DNA of 64,000 nt from Qipengyuania xiamenensis (lineage in GTDB: Bacteria > Pseudomonadota > Alphaproteobacteria > Sphingomonadales > Sphingomonadaceae), in contig NZ_JAIGNM010000001.1 of NCBI RefSeq assembly GCF_019711495.1, forward strand, positions 186,001-250,000. The letters are read 5' to 3'. Positions 1 through 8,184 of this stretch are shown piece by piece. The position numbers and the translations under genes were made by a program. Position 1 is the stretch's first letter. Each line of letters begins with the position of its first letter. The notes beneath the pieces were generated by a model, which was not told the DNA's origin, ran no database searches, and worked only from the letters and a program-made list of their open reading frames with translations.

Positions 1-762
1 CACAGGACGCTGGAAGCGGCGGCACTGGTTCTTGCTGGCACGCGTCCCGCGGGAGATCCCTTCGCCACTGCCCAAGGCGTGGCGCACAAGTCGCTGATCG
101 AGATCGAAGGCTTCACTTTGTTGGAGCGGGTCGTGCGCGCTTTGCAGGAGGCCCGTGTTTCCCGCATCGGCGTAAGCTGCGACGAAGGGCCGGTCGCGGA
201 TCTGGCACGCGGACTGGGCGCAGAGGTGATCCCGACCGGCAGGGGGCCCAGCGCCAGTGTCGCAGCGGGGTTCGAGGCGCTTGGGGCGCCGCTCATCGTC
301 ACCACCAGCGACCATGCGCTGCTGCAACCGGACTGGGTTCGCGAGCTGGTCGAAGACACTCCGAAAGATGCCGACCTGTCGGTCATGCTCGCCGAGCGCG
401 AAGCTGTGCAGAGAGCCATGCCCGAGAGCAAACGCACATATCTTCGCTTTGCCGACGGACACTGGTCGGGCTGCAACCTCTTCTACCTGCAAACACGCGA
501 AGCGCACCGTGCGATCGAAACCTGGTCGATGGTCGAAGCCGACCGCAAGCGTCCTTGGCGCATCGCCGCGCGGCTTGGTGTGGGTACTTTGTTCTCGATG
601 CTTGTTGGACGACTGACCCTTGCAGAGGGACTTGCACGCCTCGGCGACAAGATCAGTGTCCGGGCTGCGCTCGTCTCGGCAAACGACGGACTTGCAGCGG
701 TGGATGTCGACAAGCAGGCGGATCTCGATGCCGTCAGGGCATTGATTGCACGCAGGAATTAA
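1..762 (+). CDS. MobA-like nucleotidyltransferase, 5' end cut by window
   Basis: The frame is open from base 1, so the gene starts outside the window; the GTG at 79 is internal. The visible protein opens with LEAAALVLAGTRPAGDP, the nucleotide-binding loop at the start of MobA-like NTP transferases (NTP_transf_3), here with an unusual LAGTRP version rather than LAGGxGxR. It continues with a Rossmann-like pattern (LIEIEGFTLLERVVRAL, then VTTSDHALL with the metal-binding Asp region). Family members transfer NMP onto a molybdopterin or a sugar/alcohol phosphate; the substrate cannot be read from the sequence. The next gene, a methyltransferase, lies 62 bases downstream on the same strand. Confidence 0.8.
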   Translation, partial: HRTLEAAALVLAGTRPAGDPFATAQGVAHKSLIEIEGFTLLERVVRALQEARVSRIGVSCDEGPVADLARGLGAEVIPTGRGPSASVAAGFEALGAPLIVTTSDHALLQPDWVRELVEDTPKDADLSVMLAEREAVQRAMPESKRTYLRFADGHWSGCNLFYLQTREAHRAIETWSMVEADRKRPWRIAARLGVGTLFSMLVGRLTLAEGLARLGDKISVRAALVSANDGLAAVDVDKQADLDAVRALIARRN

Positions 763-824
763 GGGTCTTCCGCAAATCCGGTTTGACGCTAAGCTGCCTT
801 TCCGGGTCGCAGCCGGAGAGCACG

Positions 825-1460
825 ATGGGAATCAAGCGATTCTACGATGCGCATGTCATGCCGCGACTGATTACCTTCGCGTGCGGCCAGAAGGGCATCG
901 AGAAGAGGCGGCGCGCCGTGGTGCCGTTGGCGCAAGGCAAGGTCTTCGAACTCGGCTGCGGCGGTGGGCTCAATCAGCCGCTATATGACGGCGAGAAGGT
1001 AACTTCCTTCGCCGGAATCGATCCACACGAGAAACTGCTCAGCGGCGCCCGGGAGCGTGCGGAGGCACGTGGATGGGAACATGATATCCGGCAGGGATAC
1101 GGCGAGGATATCCCCTTTCCCGACAGCAGCTTCGACACTGCTGTGTGCACCTATACGCTGTGTTCGGTCGAAGATCCCGCCAAGGTCCTGGAAGAGCTCC
1201 GCCGCGTGTTGAAGCCGCGCGGCAGGTTGCTGTTTCTCGAGCACGGAAAATCGCCCGAAGCATCGGTTGCCCGATGGCAGGAGCGGATCGAACCTGTCTG
1301 GAAACCGATGGCGGGTGGTTGCCACCTGACCCGACCGATCGGCTCGTCGCTACGAGCGGCCGGGTTCGAGGTCGAACCGATGGGGCAAGCCTATCTCGAC
1401 AAGACGCCGAAGGTCATGGGCTGGATGGAGTGGGGTGTGGCCCGGAGGGCGGGCGCCTGA
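825..1460 (+). CDS. class I SAM-dependent methyltransferase
   Basis: 211 residues from the ATG at 825 (MGIKRFYDAHVMPRL). The glycine-rich SAM-binding motif I is VFELGCGGGLNQP, followed by an acidic loop (FAGIDPHEKLL) and the motif IV/post-IV region (FDTAVCTYTLCSVEDP), matching the Methyltransf_11 / UbiE-like fold. The frame stays open upstream of 825, but that part overlaps the previous gene and reads as shadow. Substrate unknown; small-molecule or phospholipid methyltransferases of this type are common. It is followed by a strong hairpin (1469-1498) and the convergent rne gene. Confidence 0.85.
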   Translation: MGIKRFYDAHVMPRLITFACGQKGIEKRRRAVVPLAQGKVFELGCGGGLNQPLYDGEKVTSFAGIDPHEKLLSGARERAEARGWEHDIRQGYGEDIPFPDSSFDTAVCTYTLCSVEDPAKVLEELRRVLKPRGRLLFLEHGKSPEASVARWQERIEPVWKPMAGGCHLTRPIGSSLRAAGFEVEPMGQAYLDKTPKVMGWMEWGVARRAGA

Positions 1461-1468
1461 GGTTACCG

Positions 1469-1498
1469 CTCCCCGCTCGCCAGTGGCAGAGCGGGGAG
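1469..1498. terminator. bidirectional rho-independent terminator
   Basis: A perfect 10-bp inverted repeat (CTCCCCGCTC / GAGCGGGGAG) with a 10-base loop lies between the convergent methyltransferase and rne genes. GGTGCTTTTCC follows on the plus strand, so it fits best as the end of the methyltransferase transcript. It can also stop rne read-through. Confidence 0.7.
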
Positions 1499-1512
1499 GG
1501 TGCTTTTCCTGA

Positions 1513-4227
1513 TTACTCGCCGAAGGTGCGCTGCCACCAGCCGCGCTTGGGCTTGCCGTCGGCGTCATCCTCTGAGGTCTCGGCTTTCGCAGTCTGAGCT
1601 GCGTTATCGGGACCGGCGACGACTGCCATGTCGTCCTTCACCTGCTCGGCGACATCTGCACTGGCGGCTGCCGGGGCCTTCTTCTTGCGGGTCCGCTTGG
1701 GCTTGGGCGCTTCTTCGGCAGCTTCGGCTTCGGCCGGTTCGGCGTCTGCCTTCTTCTTGCGAGTGCGTTTCGGCTTGGGAGCTTCCTCGGCTGCCTCTTC
1801 AGGCGCCGCCTCGGTATCTGCCTTCTTCTTGCGCGTCCGCTTCGGCTTGGGAGCCTCTTCGGCTTCGTCGGTCGCCTTTTCGTCGGCGGGAGCCTCGTCA
1901 GCCTTTTTCTTGCGACGCGGAGCGCGCTTCTTGGGCTTTTCCTCCGCTGCGGCGTCGGCGGTTTCGGGTGAGTCCTCCGGACCGGCAACGACAGCCATGT
2001 CTTCACCGACCTGTTCCGAAACTTCCTCGAGCTTTTCGGCGTCTTCCGCCGTCACCTCATCGGAATTGCCACGCCCGCGACCGCGACCGCCGCGACGGCG
2101 ACCACCACGGCGGCGGCGCTTCTTGGGCTTGTCTTCACCGTCGTCGTCTTCGTAGGAGGCTTCCTCGTCGGCATCGTCGTCGGACGCATCGTCCTGGTCT
2201 TCGCCACCTTCGCGCTTCTTGTTGCGGCCACGGCCGCCGCGGCGACGGCGACGCTTCTTGCGCGGACGATCATCGTCCTCATCCTCGTCCGAGGTGTCGA
2301 TGTCTTCGTCTTCTTCCTCGTCGTCATCGCTATCGTCGACGAGAGTTTCGAACTTGGGCGCATCCTTGGGCTTGGGGCCATGGCTCGACACGGCCATCTT
2401 TGCGCCTTCGTCTTCGCCTTCCGGCACCACTTCGACCGAGACACCGTAAAGGCTCTCGATTTCCATGAGTTCCTGGCGCTTCTCGTTGAGGAGATAGACA
2501 GCAGCTTCGGTGCTGGCTGCGAGGCGGATGCGCGTTCCCTTGCCCTTGGCTGCTTCCTCTTCGATGAGGCGGAGCGCCGAGAGACCCGCCGAGCTGGCGG
2601 TGCGGACAAGGCCCGTTCCGTCGCAATGCGGACATTCGCGGGTGGTTGCTTCGAGCACGCCGGTGCGCAGGCGCTGGCGGCTCATTTCCATCAGGCCGAA
2701 GCTCGAGATGCGGCCCACCTGGATACGCGCGCGGTCGGTCTTCAGAGCGTCCTTCATGGCGCGCTCGACCTTGCGGGTGTTCGAGTGATGCTCCTGGTCG
2801 ATGAAGTCGATGACCACGAGGCCGGCCATGTCGCGCAGGCGCAGCTGACGGGCGATTTCCTTGGCCGCTTCCAGGTTCGTGTGGAGCGCGGTCTGCTCGA
2901 TATTGTGCTCCTTGGTGGAGCGGCCCGAGTTGATGTCGATCGAGACCAGCGCCTCGGTCGGGTTGATCACGAGGTAGCCGCCCGACTTTAGCTGGACCAC
3001 CGGATCATACATCGCCTTTAGCTGGTCTTCGGCGCCATAGCGCTGGAACAGCGGCACGGGGTCGGCATACTGCTTCACCCGGCGCGCGTGGCTGGGCATG
3101 AGCATCTTCATGAAGGCCTTGGCCGACTTGTAGCCTTCTTCGCCTTCGACGACGACTTCCTCGATATCGCGATTGTAGATGTCGCGGATGGCGCGCTTGA
3201 TCAGGTCGCTGTCCGAATGGATCAGCGCAGGTGCCGCAGAACCCAGCGTCTTCTCGCGGATCTCGTCCCACAGGCGGGCAAGATAGTCGAAGTCACGCTT
3301 GATCTCGGTCTTGGTGCGGCTGAGACCTGCGGTACGGACGATCAGGCCCATGGTCTTGGGCAGGCTGAGATCGCCAACGATCTGCTTCAGGCGCTTGCGG
3401 TCGCTCGCCGAGTTGATCTTGCGGCTGATGCCACCGCCGTGACTGCTGTTCGGCATGAGAACCGTGTAGCGGCCCGCAAGGCTGAGATAAGTAGTGAGGG
3501 CAGCGCCCTTGTTGCCGCGCTCTTCCTTCACGACCTGGACGAGCAGGACCTGGCGGCGCTGGATAACGTCCTGGATCTTGTACTTGCGACGCAGCGCCAT
3601 GCGCTTGGCGCGCGCTTCGTCGACTTCCTTGGCGCGCGTGCGGCCCTTGCCCTGACGGCGACCGCGACCATGGCGACCGCGACCCTTGGGCTTGGAATCG
3701 GTATCGTCCTCTTCCTCGGAATCGTCGCTGTCTTCGTCTTCCTCGTCTTCGTCGCCGTCGAGCTGGCCTTCCTCGATGGTTGCGACCTTGTCCTTGTCGG
3801 AGGTGTCGACTTCCTCAAGGCCGTCTTCGGCGAGGTCTTCGGCAAGCGCTTCGGCGCTTTCTTCCTCGGCGTCGTATTCGTCGCCGGGCATTTCGCCGCG
3901 CTCTTCCTCTTCGGCGCGCAGGCGTTGCTCTTCTTCGGCAACTTCGGCTTCGGCCGCCAGCAGGGCTTCGCGGTCTTCCTTGGGGATCTGGTAATAATCG
4001 GGGTGGATTTCGCTGAAGGCGAGGAAGCCGTGACGGTTACCGCCGAAATCGACGAAGGCCGCCTGAAGCGAAGGTTCTACCCTGGTTACCTTGGCGAGGT
4101 AGATATTGCCCTTGATCTGCCGCTTGTCGGCAGATTCGAAATCGAATTCCTCAATCCGGTTTCCCTTGAGGACCGCCACCCGGGTTTCTTCCTGGTGGCG
4201 CGCGTCGATTAGCATGCGCGTTGCCAT
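1513..4227 (-). CDS. rne: ribonuclease E
   Basis: 904 residues, starting at the ATG at 4227 (MATRMLIDARHQEETRVAVL, with GGAG upstream), not at the in-frame ATG at 4260. RNase E makes the main endonucleolytic cuts in mRNA decay and rRNA/tRNA processing. The S1 domain begins near residue 37 and carries an acidic then basic insertion (about residues 85-210), as in other alphaproteobacteria. The catalytic Asp pair falls at D431 (SIDINSGRST) and D474 (VIDFIDQ), spaced like D303/D346 of E. coli. The Zn-link is C532/C535 (ECPHCDGTG). The C-terminal ~300 residues are low-complexity acidic and Lys/Arg-rich sequence with three 24-residue repeats, ending in KPKRGWWQRTFGE. A GWW tail is the PNPase-binding site of Caulobacter RNase E, so degradosome assembly is likely conserved. 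Confidence 0.97.
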   Translation of the reverse strand: MATRMLIDARHQEETRVAVLKGNRIEEFDFESADKRQIKGNIYLAKVTRVEPSLQAAFVDFGGNRHGFLAFSEIHPDYYQIPKEDREALLAAEAEVAEEEQRLRAEEEERGEMPGDEYDAEEESAEALAEDLAEDGLEEVDTSDKDKVATIEEGQLDGDEDEEDEDSDDSEEEDDTDSKPKGRGRHGRGRRQGKGRTRAKEVDEARAKRMALRRKYKIQDVIQRRQVLLVQVVKEERGNKGAALTTYLSLAGRYTVLMPNSSHGGGISRKINSASDRKRLKQIVGDLSLPKTMGLIVRTAGLSRTKTEIKRDFDYLARLWDEIREKTLGSAAPALIHSDSDLIKRAIRDIYNRDIEEVVVEGEEGYKSAKAFMKMLMPSHARRVKQYADPVPLFQRYGAEDQLKAMYDPVVQLKSGGYLVINPTEALVSIDINSGRSTKEHNIEQTALHTNLEAAKEIARQLRLRDMAGLVVIDFIDQEHHSNTRKVERAMKDALKTDRARIQVGRISSFGLMEMSRQRLRTGVLEATTRECPHCDGTGLVRTASSAGLSALRLIEEEAAKGKGTRIRLAASTEAAVYLLNEKRQELMEIESLYGVSVEVVPEGEDEGAKMAVSSHGPKPKDAPKFETLVDDSDDDEEEDEDIDTSDEDEDDDRPRKKRRRRRGGRGRNKKREGGEDQDDASDDDADEEASYEDDDGEDKPKKRRRRGGRRRGGRGRGRGNSDEVTAEDAEKLEEVSEQVGEDMAVVAGPEDSPETADAAAEEKPKKRAPRRKKKADEAPADEKATDEAEEAPKPKRTRKKKADTEAAPEEAAEEAPKPKRTRKKKADAEPAEAEAAEEAPKPKRTRKKKAPAAASADVAEQVKDDMAVVAGPDNAAQTAKAETSEDDADGKPKRGWWQRTFGE
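1648..1863 (-). repeat. three tandem 72-bp coding repeats in the rne tail
   Basis: Three copies of a 72-base unit encode 24-residue repeats beginning AEEAPKPKRTRKKK. The landmark CCTTCTTCTTGC recurs at 1677, 1749 and 1821, exactly 72 bases apart. The repeated basic blocks are probable RNA-binding segments of the disordered RNase E scaffold. The repeat could change copy number by slippage or recombination without shifting the frame. Confidence 0.85.
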
Positions 4228-4662
4228 TGATAATTCTCCATGCGCAGCGGGGCGGGGCATGCCCGCCGTTCCTGCCGCGCTTCATTGTGGGAAATCCGCT
4301 TGCCCGATAAGGGTTTGCGGCATTCAGAGGCCGGCTCTCTTCCTCTGCGAAGGGCCGGGAGTTCGTGTCTGCGAGGATTTCCCGGCGCAACACATGCGCG
4401 AACCGACCGGCAAATGCAGCATGGCGTAGTGGCGCCTGCTGCGATTCGATCCGGAGGGAAAGGGAAGTTTCCTGCATCAACCTGTTCATTCGGTGCCGAG
4501 ACCGGGATGGTTTCGGCAGGCCGGGAGAGTGACCCTCTTCGTCGCGAATTCAACGCGCCGATCGGAGGCACCGCTTGCCCGGCTGAATATTCGCTAGCAC
4601 CGTGGGTATCGCTCGGCAACTATATTGCGCCGGGCAGAGAAAAGCCCCTAACGAATTGGGCA
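4228..4662. other. divergent intergenic region rne / amidase
   Basis: 435 bases between the start codons of rne (minus) and the amidase (plus). No credible ORF is seen. The rne side must hold its 5' leader, which in RNase E genes is often long and used for autoregulation; a GC hairpin sits at 4251-4267. On the amidase side TTGCGC (4625-4630), 18 bases, TAACGA (4649-4654) is a weak promoter candidate that would give an almost leaderless mRNA. No convincing rne promoter was found. Confidence 0.5.
4251..4267 (-). promoter_or_regulatory. hairpin in the rne 5' leader
   Basis: GGCGGG, a 5-base loop, CCCGCC form a short GC-only hairpin 24 bases upstream of the rne start codon. A structure here could affect ribosome access or act in RNase E autoregulation. 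That role is inference; the hairpin itself is plain in the sequence. Confidence 0.35.
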
Positions 4663-5526
4663 ATGTCACGAAGCACGCAGATCCTTGCCCTTGTGCTGCT
4701 GCCGGCCGCGATTGTCGCCGGGCTGGTGATGCTGGCGCATGCCACCGGCCTCGTCGGCAAGGGACCGGGTTTCGTGCTGAGGGTCGAATTGCCCACCGAG
4801 AATTCGCCGCTCGACCTTCCGGAAATCGAGGGTGAGGAAGGTTTGCCGCTGATCGTGATCGACCCGGGCCATGGTGGTCATGATCCGGGTGCGACCTCGC
4901 AAGGTTACGTCGAGAAACGTCTCGTACTGGATCTCGCGCTGGCGCTTCGTGACCGGCTTCGCGAGCGGGGTATCGCGCGGGTGGCGCTGACACGTGACGA
5001 CGATCGCTACCTGCTCCATGCAGAGCGTTACGAGATTGCGCGCAGGCTGGAGGCCGACCTCTTCCTGTCGATCCATGCGGACAGCGCCGGCGATATCGGG
5101 GAGGTCGCGGGTGCCAGCATCTACACCTTGTCCGAACGGGCATCGAGCCAGGCAGCGGCAATTTTTGCTGCCCGCGAGAATGCTTCCGACACGCTCAACG
5201 GCATCATTCTTGCGAGCGAGAGCGAAAGCGTCGGGGATATCCTGATCGAGCTTTCACAGCGCCGTACGCAGGAACAGTCGACCGAGTTCGCGGAGCTTAT
5301 CGAGCGGGTCGGGGAAGGGCGGCTCGATTTTCATCCCCAGGCACGGCGCTCCGCGGCCCTTCGCGTCCTACGTGCGCCCGACACCCCATCGGTCCTGTTC
5401 GAGAGCGGGTTCATTTCGAACGAAGACGATGCACGCAGGCTTGCTTCTGAAGAAGGGCGGGCGGCGTTTGCGGAGGTGATGGCGAACGCAATACGTCTCT
5501 ATTTCGCGCGGGAAACCGCCGGGTAA
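4663..5526 (+). CDS. N-acetylmuramoyl-L-alanine amidase (Amidase_3)
   Basis: 287 residues. A hydrophobic N-terminal segment (about residues 7-29, ILALVLLPAAIVAGLVML) acts as signal or anchor, so the enzyme works in the periplasm, splitting the amide bond between MurNAc and the peptide stem during cell separation. Zn ligands of the Amidase_3 fold are visible: H70 (IDPGHGGHDPG), E84 (YVEKRL) and H138 (LSIHADS), with catalytic E247 (VLFESGF). No AMIN domain, so it is a minimal AmiC-type enzyme. The ATG at 4663 is chosen because upstream sequence in the same frame has no protein character. PBP1A follows 64 bases downstream. Confidence 0.93.
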   Translation: MSRSTQILALVLLPAAIVAGLVMLAHATGLVGKGPGFVLRVELPTENSPLDLPEIEGEEGLPLIVIDPGHGGHDPGATSQGYVEKRLVLDLALALRDRLRERGIARVALTRDDDRYLLHAERYEIARRLEADLFLSIHADSAGDIGEVAGASIYTLSERASSQAAAIFAARENASDTLNGIILASESESVGDILIELSQRRTQEQSTEFAELIERVGEGRLDFHPQARRSAALRVLRAPDTPSVLFESGFISNEDDARRLASEEGRAAFAEVMANAIRLYFARETAG

Positions 5527-5590
5527 TCACACACTGCGATTCTTGTTCTGGCGCTTGCAAGAATGAGCGTGCTAGAGGCCGTCGCCGATT

Positions 5591-8116
5591 ATGGTTGCAA
5601 TTCCCAGCCTCGACTATGTTCGCCAGCGCCTGACGGGCGATCCTGCGCGGTTTTTCGCGTGGATGCGCGATAATTGGCACGAAAGCCGCCGCCTGCGGGT
5701 CCTGACCTATCTGATCGGGATTGGCCTCGTCCTGCTGGTGCTGGCCTGGGCCTCGCTCGCCCGCAACCTGCCCGAAGCCGATTCGCTGCTCGATTACGAA
5801 ACGCCGCTGCCGACCGTGGTGCGCGGCGTCGACGGGGAAATCGTCCATAGCTACGCCCGCGAACGGCGCGTGCAGCTGCAATATGTCGATTTCCCGCAGC
5901 AGATGATCGAGGCTTACCTTTCGGCCGAGGACAAGACCTTTTTCAGCCACAGCGGCGTCGACCTGACCGGTACGCTGAATGCCGTAATCGACTATGCGAC
6001 CAAGTATGGTTCGGGCGAACGTGCCGTCGGCGGTTCGACCATCACTCAGCAGGTCGCCAAGAACCTGCTGCTCGGCGACGAATATTCTGTCACCCGCAAG
6101 CTCAAGGAAATGATCCTCGCCCAGCGCATCGAACAGGTGCTGACGAAGGAAGAAATTCTCGAGCTCTATCTCAACGAGATCCCGCTCGGTCGCCGCAGCT
6201 TCGGTGTGCAGGCCGCAGCCCGCGCCTATTTCGACAAGGACGTGGGCGAGCTCGACCTTCACGAGACGGCCTTCCTCGCCATTCTGCCCAAGGCGCCCGA
6301 GCGTTACGGGCGCGCGCGCTATGAAGATCTGGCGATCACCCGCCGCAATTTCGTGCTCGACCAGATGGTCGCCAACGACTTCGTTTCCGAGGCAGAAGCT
6401 GCGGAAGCGAAGCGCCAGCCCCTGGGGCTGGTCCAGCAGCGCAGCGAACGCTCGGCTGATGCAGGATATTTCCTCGAGGAAGTACGACGCCAGCTGATCG
6501 AGAAGTTCGGCGAAACGGCGGAAGACACCGGTGAGAGCGGCGAAACCGGCAAAAGCGTCTATGCAGGCGGCCTGTGGGTGCGGACCTCGCTCGATGTCGA
6601 GCTCCAGGATGCCGCGCGCGATGCCCTGCGTGCGCAACTGCTCAGCTATCACGGCAACCGTGGCTACACGGGAGCGATCGCTACGCTGAACCCGGATAAT
6701 GGCGACCTGCATTCGCAGCTTCGCTCTTCCAACCTGTCCATCAACTACGAGAACTGGCGCATCGGTGTCATAACCTCGGGCGGGAGCGACGCGCAGGTCG
6801 GACTGACCGATGGCGCGAATTACGCGCTTTCGGGCGCACCATCGTCGATCAAGGTCGGCGACGTGGTCGCGGTCGAGAAATCGGGTTCGGGTTACCGCCT
6901 GCGCGCAGTCCCCGAAGTTTCCGGCGCTTTCCTCGCAGCATCGCCGCGCACGGGCCGCGTGCTCGCCATGCAGGGCGGTTTCGACAGCCGCCTCGGCAGC
7001 TTCAACCGTGCGACGCAGGCGCTTCGCCAGCCCGGCTCGACGATCAAGCCTTTCGTCTATGCAGCGGCGCTCGATCAGGGGATGACGCCTGCTTCGATGG
7101 TGCCCGACCAGACGTTCTGCGTGTGGCAGGGTGCGGGGCTCGGGGAAAAATGCTTCCGCAACTTCGGTGGTGGCGGTGGCGGTGAGCACACCATGCGCTG
7201 GGGTCTCGAGCAGAGCCGCAACCTCATGACCGTTCACATTGCCGATGACACCGGCATGGAAAACGTCACCGAAACGATCAGCCGCGTCGGCATCGGTGAT
7301 TATGAGCCTTATTACTCCTTCGCCCTCGGTGCCGGCGACACGACCGTCGCCAAGATGGTCAACGCTTATGCGGCGCTCGCCAACTGGGGCCGCCAGCACG
7401 AAGGCAGCGTGATCGATTACGTGCAGGACCGCCGCGGCAAGGTCATTTACCGTAGCGACAAGCGCGACTGCACCGGCTGCAATATGGACGAATGGGACGG
7501 CCAGCCCATGCCCCGCTTCGAGCCGGGCGGACGGCAGGTTCTCGATCCCCGTACGGCGTTCCAGACGGTTCACATGTTGCAGGGCGTGGTGACGCGCGGG
7601 ACCGCAGTCCGCCTGCGGAGCCTCGGCCTGCCGCTGTTCGGCAAGACCGGGACGACCAATGGCCCGACCAATGCATGGTTCGTCGGCGGTACGCCCGACA
7701 TCATCGCCGGTATGTATGTGGGTTTCGACAAGCCGCGTAACCTTGGCGGATGGGTGCAGGGTGGCAATACCGCCGCACCGATCATGAAGCGCTTTATCGA
7801 GGCCACTCGCGACCGCTGGACTTCGGACGATTTTATCGCGCCGCCGGGTATCCGCATGGTCAAGATCGACCGTCGCACCGGCAAGCGCGTTTTCGACGGG
7901 GAGCCGTCGGATGATCCCAAGGCAGCGGTGATCTGGGAGGCCTTCAAGCCGGATACCGAGCCTTCACGCTCGACCAGGTCCGACCAGCTTGCCGCCGAAC
8001 GCAGCGAAATCCTCGAACTGATCCGCCGCGCCCGTCAGGGCATCACCGGTAACCGGACCGAGGGCAGGGACGACCAACCCACGGACTTCGTCGAGGATCA
8101 GGGCGGGATCTACTGA
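5591..8116 (+). CDS. mrcA: penicillin-binding protein 1A (bifunctional transglycosylase/transpeptidase)
   Basis: 841 residues. One N-terminal membrane segment (about 36-58) anchors a periplasmic enzyme that polymerises glycan strands and cross-links peptides. The GT51 domain has catalytic E113 (EDKTFFSH) and GGSTITQQVAKNLLL. The transpeptidase has all three motifs: S483-x-x-K (GSTIK), S542-R-N and K685-T-G (GKTGTTNG). An OB-like insert lies between the domains, as in class A PBPs. Next to the amidase it forms a small wall-remodelling pair. Confidence 0.97.
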   Translation: MVAIPSLDYVRQRLTGDPARFFAWMRDNWHESRRLRVLTYLIGIGLVLLVLAWASLARNLPEADSLLDYETPLPTVVRGVDGEIVHSYARERRVQLQYVDFPQQMIEAYLSAEDKTFFSHSGVDLTGTLNAVIDYATKYGSGERAVGGSTITQQVAKNLLLGDEYSVTRKLKEMILAQRIEQVLTKEEILELYLNEIPLGRRSFGVQAAARAYFDKDVGELDLHETAFLAILPKAPERYGRARYEDLAITRRNFVLDQMVANDFVSEAEAAEAKRQPLGLVQQRSERSADAGYFLEEVRRQLIEKFGETAEDTGESGETGKSVYAGGLWVRTSLDVELQDAARDALRAQLLSYHGNRGYTGAIATLNPDNGDLHSQLRSSNLSINYENWRIGVITSGGSDAQVGLTDGANYALSGAPSSIKVGDVVAVEKSGSGYRLRAVPEVSGAFLAASPRTGRVLAMQGGFDSRLGSFNRATQALRQPGSTIKPFVYAAALDQGMTPASMVPDQTFCVWQGAGLGEKCFRNFGGGGGGEHTMRWGLEQSRNLMTVHIADDTGMENVTETISRVGIGDYEPYYSFALGAGDTTVAKMVNAYAALANWGRQHEGSVIDYVQDRRGKVIYRSDKRDCTGCNMDEWDGQPMPRFEPGGRQVLDPRTAFQTVHMLQGVVTRGTAVRLRSLGLPLFGKTGTTNGPTNAWFVGGTPDIIAGMYVGFDKPRNLGGWVQGGNTAAPIMKRFIEATRDRWTSDDFIAPPGIRMVKIDRRTGKRVFDGEPSDDPKAAVIWEAFKPDTEPSRSTRSDQLAAERSEILELIRRARQGITGNRTEGRDDQPTDFVEDQGGIY

Positions 8117-8126
8117 TCCACTCTCC

Positions 8127-8154
8127 TTTACAATCGCCACCTGCGCGCTAGGTG
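8127..8154 (+). promoter_or_regulatory. candidate promoter of prfB
   Basis: TTTACA (8127-8132), 16 bases, TAGGTG (8149-8154), 31 bases before the prfB ATG. Both boxes are weak, but the TAG-type -10 recurs at several starts in this window. Confidence 0.3.
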
Positions 8155-8184
8155 GACCTGCAAACCAATTGAGGACTTTGAGTT

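Noticed and set aside
1648-1863. Regular 72-base repeats as a CRISPR-like array
   Set aside because: The repeats are in frame inside rne, encode a 24-residue unit, and have no unique spacers.
5411-7573. 720-codon open frame on the minus strand opposite the amidase end and PBP1A
   Set aside because: It is antisense to a fully convincing PBP1A with all catalytic motifs. Long antisense frames are expected in GC-rich DNA, and the product is His/Arg/Ala-rich without domain signs.
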